Positions 58,351-64,000 of a stretch of DNA of 64,000 nucleotides are shown in pieces. Within the stretch, counting starts at the first letter, position 1; each line of letters begins with the position of its first letter. The DNA comes from Imbricaverruca yamaguchii. Its lineage: Eukaryota; Arthropoda; Thecostraca; Neoverrucidae. The translations under genes were made by a program, and so were the position numbers. Under the pieces are notes generated by a model that saw only the letters and a list, made by a program, of their open reading frames with translations, made no database searches and was not told where the DNA came from. The DNA lies in assembly GCA_034440575.1 (NCBI GenBank), contig JAOTOL010001659.1:2802501-2866500 (forward strand), in the 5' to 3' direction.

Positions 58351-58960
58351 TCATAAATATACCGTGTTATGCCGAGCAACTTGACTGCAAATGTGCCACA
58401 GACCACAGCTCGAAAACAAGCAGGATGCTTTCACATATCCGAAACTGCATGTGCATGTGCAATTGCACGGGCATGTGCGTTCGGTCATTTTTCCGTGCTC
58501 CCATCTCCTGTCCAGAGTTGTGTCTATAGCAGACCCCAGTCGGCCACATGCCAGTGACAGGGAAGAGGAAGAAATGAATAGACCAGACCGCCCACTGGCC
58601 CCGGGCTGTCCCTCAGCTTCGCAGAATTTTAAAAAAAAAACTCCTATCCCGTTAGCGTTCCATGAAAGTTGTCTGACGCGGGCTTGACTCTAGCTCGATT
58701 CGTAGCGGATTAAGGGCACTGGTTGGAGCAACCAGGAAGTACGACGGAAATACGGATCCATAAGGTGGGCCGCCCGTCATTAGACGTGGAGTTGTTCCAT
58801 TGTTGGCGGTCGTGGTGGGAATTCTTCACGTCGTTCGATCAGCGATGACGTCAGCGTCGCTGCCGAGTGACGGTGCCTGGTGGCGCCGCCACTCGGCGTC
58901 AGTTCGCACTACTGTGTGGTGAGCCAGCTGTGGCGGGGGCCGCGTCAGGTCGTTCACCCG
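58351..58960. other. Unique sequence
   Basis: 58690-58790 has a weak tRNA-like word (AGCGGATTAAGGGCACTGG) that may be a SINE trace. Nothing firm. Confidence 0.35.
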
Positions 58961-58964
58961 GCCG

Positions 58965-59112
58965 GTGACTGTGTCTGTACCTGTACCTGCGCCTGTGACT
59001 GCTAGTGTCCCTGTGACTGGGACTGTGACTGTGACTGTGTCGGTATCCGTACCTGTGACTGTGACTGTGGCTGGTAGTGTGACTGTGACTGTGATTGTGA
59101 CTGCGACTGTTT
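58965..59112. repeat. (TGTGAC)n-type microsatellite
   Basis: Imperfect hexamer run (CTGTGACTGTGACTG and variants with ACCTGTRCC) over about 145 bp. Confidence 0.9.
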
Positions 59113-59316
59113 GTTTGTTTGTCTGTTTGTTTATTGGGTGGTTCACGGCACACTTTATGCACATCCGCGGCTAATGGCACCGCTTACACTGTTTCGCCTG
59201 TTTCGCCGGTGGGTTGCAGGATTGGGAAATGTTTCGAGCGCCGCTAGTGTCGAACCCGGGACCTTTGGTACTCTACTTGGAGCCCAACACCTTCACCACT
59301 CGGCCATCCCTGCCTC
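59113..59316. other. Unique spacer
   Basis: Lies between two related hexamer tracts. Nothing recognised. Confidence 0.4.
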
Positions 59317-59430
59317 TGACTGTGCCTGTGCCTGTGCCTGTGTCTGTGCCTGTGCCTGTCCCTGTGCCTGTGATTGTGCCTGTGTCTGTGACTGTGCCTG
59401 TATCTCTGTCCATGATTGCGTCTGTGCCTG
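59317..59430. repeat. (TGTGCC)n-type microsatellite
   Basis: Imperfect hexamers CTGTGCCTGTGCCTG with TGTGTC, TGTGAT and TGTGAC variants. It is related in motif to the tract 200 bp upstream. Confidence 0.9.
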
Positions 59431-60035
59431 CGTTTATAATAGGGTGTATCGCCGAAGAGCTTTTCCTTCAGTCGATGAAGCATGGGTGAGATTATAACGG
59501 AGCATGTTAGAAAACCCGGAAAAAAAACATCCATGAAACACGAATAAACTCATGAACACTTGATTTCCCGGTCACAAAAGGTTGGGAGTCGAAAGTGACA
59601 TTTATTGGTAAGGTTGAAAACTATTGACGAAATCGAGAAGTAGAAATTGAACCACCACATTCTGTATATGGTTTTTGATCAGCAGTGCACACTCTGCCTT
59701 TCGGTAATACTAGGAATGCAATCGGCCGCCGAATTAGTAAAATTTAGCTGATAGCGTTGAATGTGCGTTCACATCCGGTGATTCCCGTCCTTTTTTCTGC
59801 AACACATTTATCATGGTCGGACCACTTAGTAAAATCTTGTCTGCGCGACTAGCATCAGGTCATTTTGAAAGCATGGCTTTCGAACATAAATTTCTTTTAA
59901 CTATTTCATAATCCCAGTCCCATATTCCCGAATATAGAATTTCAGTAAATCAAGTGGCATCCAAGGATAGTACTCTTAAGTTGTTGTCAACTATTTGGAC
60001 GGTGTGAGTACTAAGGCATGTCCGGAGTATTACAG
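59431..60035. other. Unique sequence
   Basis: AT-rich; no gene recognised. Confidence 0.4.
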
Positions 60036-60037
60036 CT

Positions 60038-60039
<2 letters not shown>

Positions 60040-60100
<61 letters not shown>

Positions 60101-60101
60101 T

Positions 60102-60152
<51 letters not shown>

Positions 60153-60192
60153 TACACATATATATATATACACATATATGCATATATATACA
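60040..60192. repeat. (AT)n microsatellite, left half
   Basis: AT repeat with a few CA or CACA interruptions, ending in TATATACA at 60185-60192, directly at the left end of the hAT-type element. Confidence 0.95.
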
Positions 60193-60471
60193 CAGTGGTT
60201 TCCGCATGCGATAGGATGAGCGATAAACGATAAACGATAATTATCGCTGTTAAGTAAATCGGTTATCGTTATCGTTTATCGCTAAATTTTCAAAATTATC
60301 GCTCATCCACTTATCGCAAGTTCCAAAAATTATGAACGATAAACGATAAAATGTAAAACGGGATGATGGAAAAATGGAAGACGATCGACAGTGTATGCCG
60401 CGCGACAGTGTGTGTGCGCAACCTGTTGCCATCTGCTAAGTGTACAGATCTGTCAGACGGCCGACGGGTGG

Positions 60472-60507
60472 TATAAATTTGCGCGGCGGGCCGGGCAGAG
60501 GTCAGTC
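60472..60507 (+). promoter_or_regulatory. Arthropod-type core promoter inside the hAT element
   Basis: TATAAA starts at 60472 and the initiator TCAGTC is at 60502-60507. Its A (60504) lies 32 bp after the first T of the TATA box, the normal distance. TCAGTY is the arthropod initiator consensus. It may be the remnant of a transposase promoter. No DPE consensus was seen. Confidence 0.5.
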
Positions 60508-60518
60508 ACAGGGGGGTC

Positions 60519-60912
60519 CACTCCCGCATATCTGGCAACTATCCAAATCTTCAGGTTAAAATAAGCCTATTTTCAAAGTTAATCGTCATTGAGATAATTG
60601 GATTATTTCATTATCATTTGAAAATAGCATTCTGTACTCAGTGTAAAGAACTTGAAATAACATGTAGTTATTGATTGATGCTTATTTTCAAAAAACCTTT
60701 AAGAACTGGCATTGTTCTACACTCCCGCATATCTGGCAACTATGCATATCTTCAAGTTAATATTAGCCTATCTTCAAAGTTAATCATAATTGAGATAATT
60801 TTATTATTTCATTATCGTTTGAAAATAAAATTGTTTACTCAGTATAAAGAATTTGAAATAAGATTTTGTAGTTATTGATTGAGGCTTATTTACATAAAAC
60901 CTTTAAGAACTG
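60519..60912. repeat. 201-bp tandem duplication inside the hAT element
   Basis: Copies start CACTCCCGCATATCTGGCAA at 60519 and 60720 and both end CCTTTAAGAACTGG. They share GATTATTTCATTATC-like and GTAGTTATTGATTGA words and differ at scattered sites. Confidence 0.9.
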
Positions 60913-61471
60913 GTAGGGACGATGGACATACGAGGGTTTGTCAAAAGCATATTCCTCGCGCCGCAAAACAGACGACGTTACGCATGACGTACGAGGGTTT
61001 ATCGAAAGTGGTTGCGTCGAAAATATAATTACTTCTGCCGGTATGTCGGTACTTACGGAGTGACAGAATATATGTACTTCCACTGTGCTAAGCGTTGTCT
61101 TGGACATTGGCGAATATTGGGATATACAATAAGTAGGTACCTATTGAAGACAATGTGTTAAAGTAGCCTATAATTGGTCTGTAGCTGGGCCAGATGTCTC
61201 AAGCACCGAACCATCATCCAACAAAGCGGCGGACTGAATGCGTCCACGGCGCTGAGTGTACAAGCGGCCGCTGAGTGTACTGCGCTTATCGTTTTATCGT
61301 TTATCGTTTCGTTAGCGCTGTTAAAAAAAAACAATTATCGTTATCGTTTTATCGCTATCGCTGTTAATTTTGTGAAATTTTTTATCGTTTATCGTTTATC
61401 GTTATCGCAAACCTTTCTTATCGTTTTATCGTTATCGCAGGTCCGAAAATTAGTTATCGCGGAAAGCACTG

Positions 61472-61634
61472 TATATACATATATACATATATATACATAT
61501 ATATATGTATATATATTATATACATACATATACATATATATATATATATGTATATGTATATATATGTATATGTGTATATTATATACATACATATACATAT
61601 ATATATATACATGTATATGTATATATATATATAT
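61472..61634. repeat. (AT)n microsatellite, right half
   Basis: AT repeat with GT and CA interruptions directly after the hAT element. It appears to be the other half of the tract at 60040-60192. Confidence 0.95.
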
Positions 61635-61733
61635 AACTCTTCCGATTTGAAAAACGTCACTAAGACATATATGGTGTCAGTAAAGCTGTTGTCAAAATTA
61701 CACTTCCTTATCCCTGATAATTCATGCTTATCC

Positions 61734-62120
61734 TTATGCAGGTCTGTTCGCCTTATCTTGCTCCTGGACCTGCAAAACTTGGGAGAAAAAGTCCAATGTA
61801 TTGCCGGGTAGTATTCTCAGACAGTTGTCCTTCACAAGTGAGGCCCGGGCAGTTTGGCTGCCTAGTATTATGATTGCCTTGGCTCGGATGTTTTCGGCAT
61901 GAGATTCGCAGGGTTCAGAGACGTTGCACTTCATCAAATTATCGAGTCGTCCGTCGATGCCAAGCGACTCGAGCTGGTCACGAACAGTTAATTTTTTGGT
62001 TTGGGTCTCAGCAACTAGCTTTTTCAAGCTCAGCATTTTCGGTGCACGCCTGAAACAGGTAAGTTCCAACCCATAGGTGAAGACATCACGAGATTCCATG
62101 GTGAATGGATTCAGCGGCAA
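61734..62120 (-). CDS. Hypothetical frame, 128 codons
   Basis: Not recognised. The product would be basic and polar, with [20 protein letters not shown] and later [19 protein letters not shown]. It lies in non-repetitive DNA, is not explained by a tandem repeat, and its composition is plausible for protein. It has no signal peptide or membrane segment. It may be a single exon, a piece of an old transposon, or chance. No splice sites were firmly identified. Confidence 0.2.
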   Translation of the reverse strand: MPLNPFTMESRDVFTYGLELTCFRRAPKMLSLKKLVAETQTKKLTVRDQLESLGIDGRLDNLMKCNVSEPCESHAENIRAKAIIILGSQTARASLVKDNCLRILPGNTLDFFSQVLQVQEQDKANRPA

Positions 62121-63305
62121 GAATTTCCAGATCTCAGGCGAAAATAATCCAACACAGAACGTTCGCTTTTGAAGTAGTATCAGTCGCTTACTCGCCTTAC
62201 CAGTCCTTACTCGCCTTACATTGCCTGCGGCGCCGCCCTTCTCACCACTGACCGCGCACAGCCCATGCTTGCCGCGGGCAAAGCTCGGATCGACCTGCCG
62301 TGGTCAAGGTCACAGGCTCGACTGTAAAACGTACCTGAATACGCCCAGTTTTCTCGAAGGCGCAGGATGTTCAGAAATAGTTACATCCAATTTCAACAAT
62401 TTGGCACACCATATCCAAATTGAGATTCGTGCCCAATGTTGCAGAACGATTACTAAAATGGTTGTTTCACACGTAATCCTTGCCGGGAGTAATTAGTCAT
62501 GTATAGTAGAGGACGGCTGTCTCACTTAAAAAACCACCTCACCAACTTTGGGGACTATCCTCTTAACTTTGAACGGTCCCAGGGCCCACTGTGAAAAACA
62601 TTTTGAGGAGGAATTGCAGTTTTTAATTTTATCATGAGGACGATTGAAAAGATGGCAATATGGATGGCATTTGTCCACCTATTTAGCTGCCCACAAATGC
62701 CACAACTCGCAACAAAAAGAAATAATTTCAGATATTTATTGTAAAATGGAGCTTAATAAAAAAAACACTGTATTTCTTAAGAGCTTTACAATTGGCCCAT
62801 TCGCAAAGTTCAACTTGAAATTAATTGTCTACCCTCACCCCAGCTCAGCTGACAAACCACTCATCAAGTTGTTTGATTGATCACTGTATTTCGCGTTTTT
62901 TAAAGCCGAAATTGATCCAATTAAGCTTCTTTTTAAGCATGCATTCTTGGTATGATTCCGACTGGGATTGAAAAGACATTACATATAATATACTTAGAAA
63001 CGTGCATTATTGTTGACAAATAGAAAACCATTTCGACAAGAAGCAAATGTATTGTACAACGATTGTGTACATAGTCAATCAATTTCTTGTCACATGGGAA
63101 CATTATTATCGCCACACAAAAATAAATACACTTGTTCGTCACGCCCTCATAGTCCGGTAATACACGGGACACAAAAGATGCAAAAATACGGGTTCGGCAT
63201 ATAACAGTCGACAACACGTCGGGAAATGACCGCGCCCGATGTGTTGCGTTCACAGCATGCCTGATTTGGGGTTAGAAATATCCGCCAGCATGCAGTAGCG
63301 CAGGG
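62121..63305. other. Unique, AT-rich sequence
   Basis: No gene, RNA or repeat recognised. Confidence 0.4.

Positions 63306-64000
<695 letters not shown>

Larger units (their letters stand above)
60193..61471. mobile_element. Non-autonomous hAT-type DNA transposon, 1279 bp
   Basis: The left end CAGTGGTTTCCGC (60193) and the complement of the right end, CAGTGCTTTCCGC (ending 61471), match over 13 bp with one mismatch. Terminal CAGTG is typical of hAT elements. The 8 bp TATATACA precedes the left end (60185-60192) and follows the right end (61472-61479); an 8-bp target duplication is the hAT hallmark. Near both ends lie many copies of CGATAAACGATAA or its complement (60217-60290 and 61285-61445), probable transposase-binding subterminal repeats. 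Inside are a core promoter and a 201-bp tandem duplication. No transposase frame is present, so it would depend on an enzyme supplied elsewhere. Confidence 0.85.

Overview
This is eukaryotic nuclear DNA, almost entirely non-coding and extremely rich in repeats. There are no operons, no dense bacterial-type genes and no rRNA. The few interpretable parts are animal-like: one spliced-looking exon of a secreted PAN/Apple-domain protein, LINEs of the CR1 group with an esterase-type ORF1, a non-autonomous hAT-type DNA transposon, and tRNA-derived SINE-like pieces. The hAT element carries a TATA box followed 32 bp later by an arthropod-type initiator, TCAGTC. Together with the PAN exon this suggests an arthropod, perhaps a crustacean such as a barnacle. 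The species is inference; nothing here proves it.

Layout. 0-9.5 kb holds a series of unrelated GC-rich minisatellites (units of about 38, 23, 60, 71-82, 48, 74/81 and 30 bp) separated by unique DNA, and a perfect hairpin at 5371-5406. 9.6-9.9 kb holds the PAN exon (minus strand) with an acceptor and a donor; minisatellites lie on both sides. 10-22 kb has more arrays, SINE-like fragments, a tRNA-like sequence (20078-20153) and a homopolymer block (18860-19130) that looks like an assembly defect. 22-38 kb holds a clean 11-copy 32-bp array, arrays whose units carry GTCACGTGAC or TGACGTCA palindromes, three different minisatellites nearly end to end (33.1-34.3 kb), and a perfect 20-bp inverted repeat at 29815-29858. 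38-42.6 kb has a very old, decayed repeat tract, a 23-bp satellite with 13-monomer higher-order structure, and a 15-bp array of about 40 copies.

42.8-51 kb is LINE territory. A scrambled minus-strand copy (43.06-45.02 kb) has its 3' half placed before its 5' half. A nearly intact plus-strand copy (about 47.44-50.94 kb) is truncated in ORF1, has a full endonuclease plus reverse transcriptase ORF2 broken by one stop and one frameshift, and ends in an 8-bp repeat tail. 51-60 kb returns to minisatellites, microsatellites, a SINE-like copy, a diverged tandem duplication and a small LINE 3' remnant. 60.19-61.47 kb is the hAT-type element, which has split an (AT)n microsatellite into two halves and is flanked by an 8-bp target duplication. 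The window ends with a 23-bp array running into a (CA)n tract of 197 bp.

How things work together: there is no visible pathway. The LINE provides the only recognisable enzymes (endonuclease, reverse transcriptase, ORF1 esterase), and it is defective as written. Most long open frames in the window are by-products of tandem repeats and are not annotated as genes.
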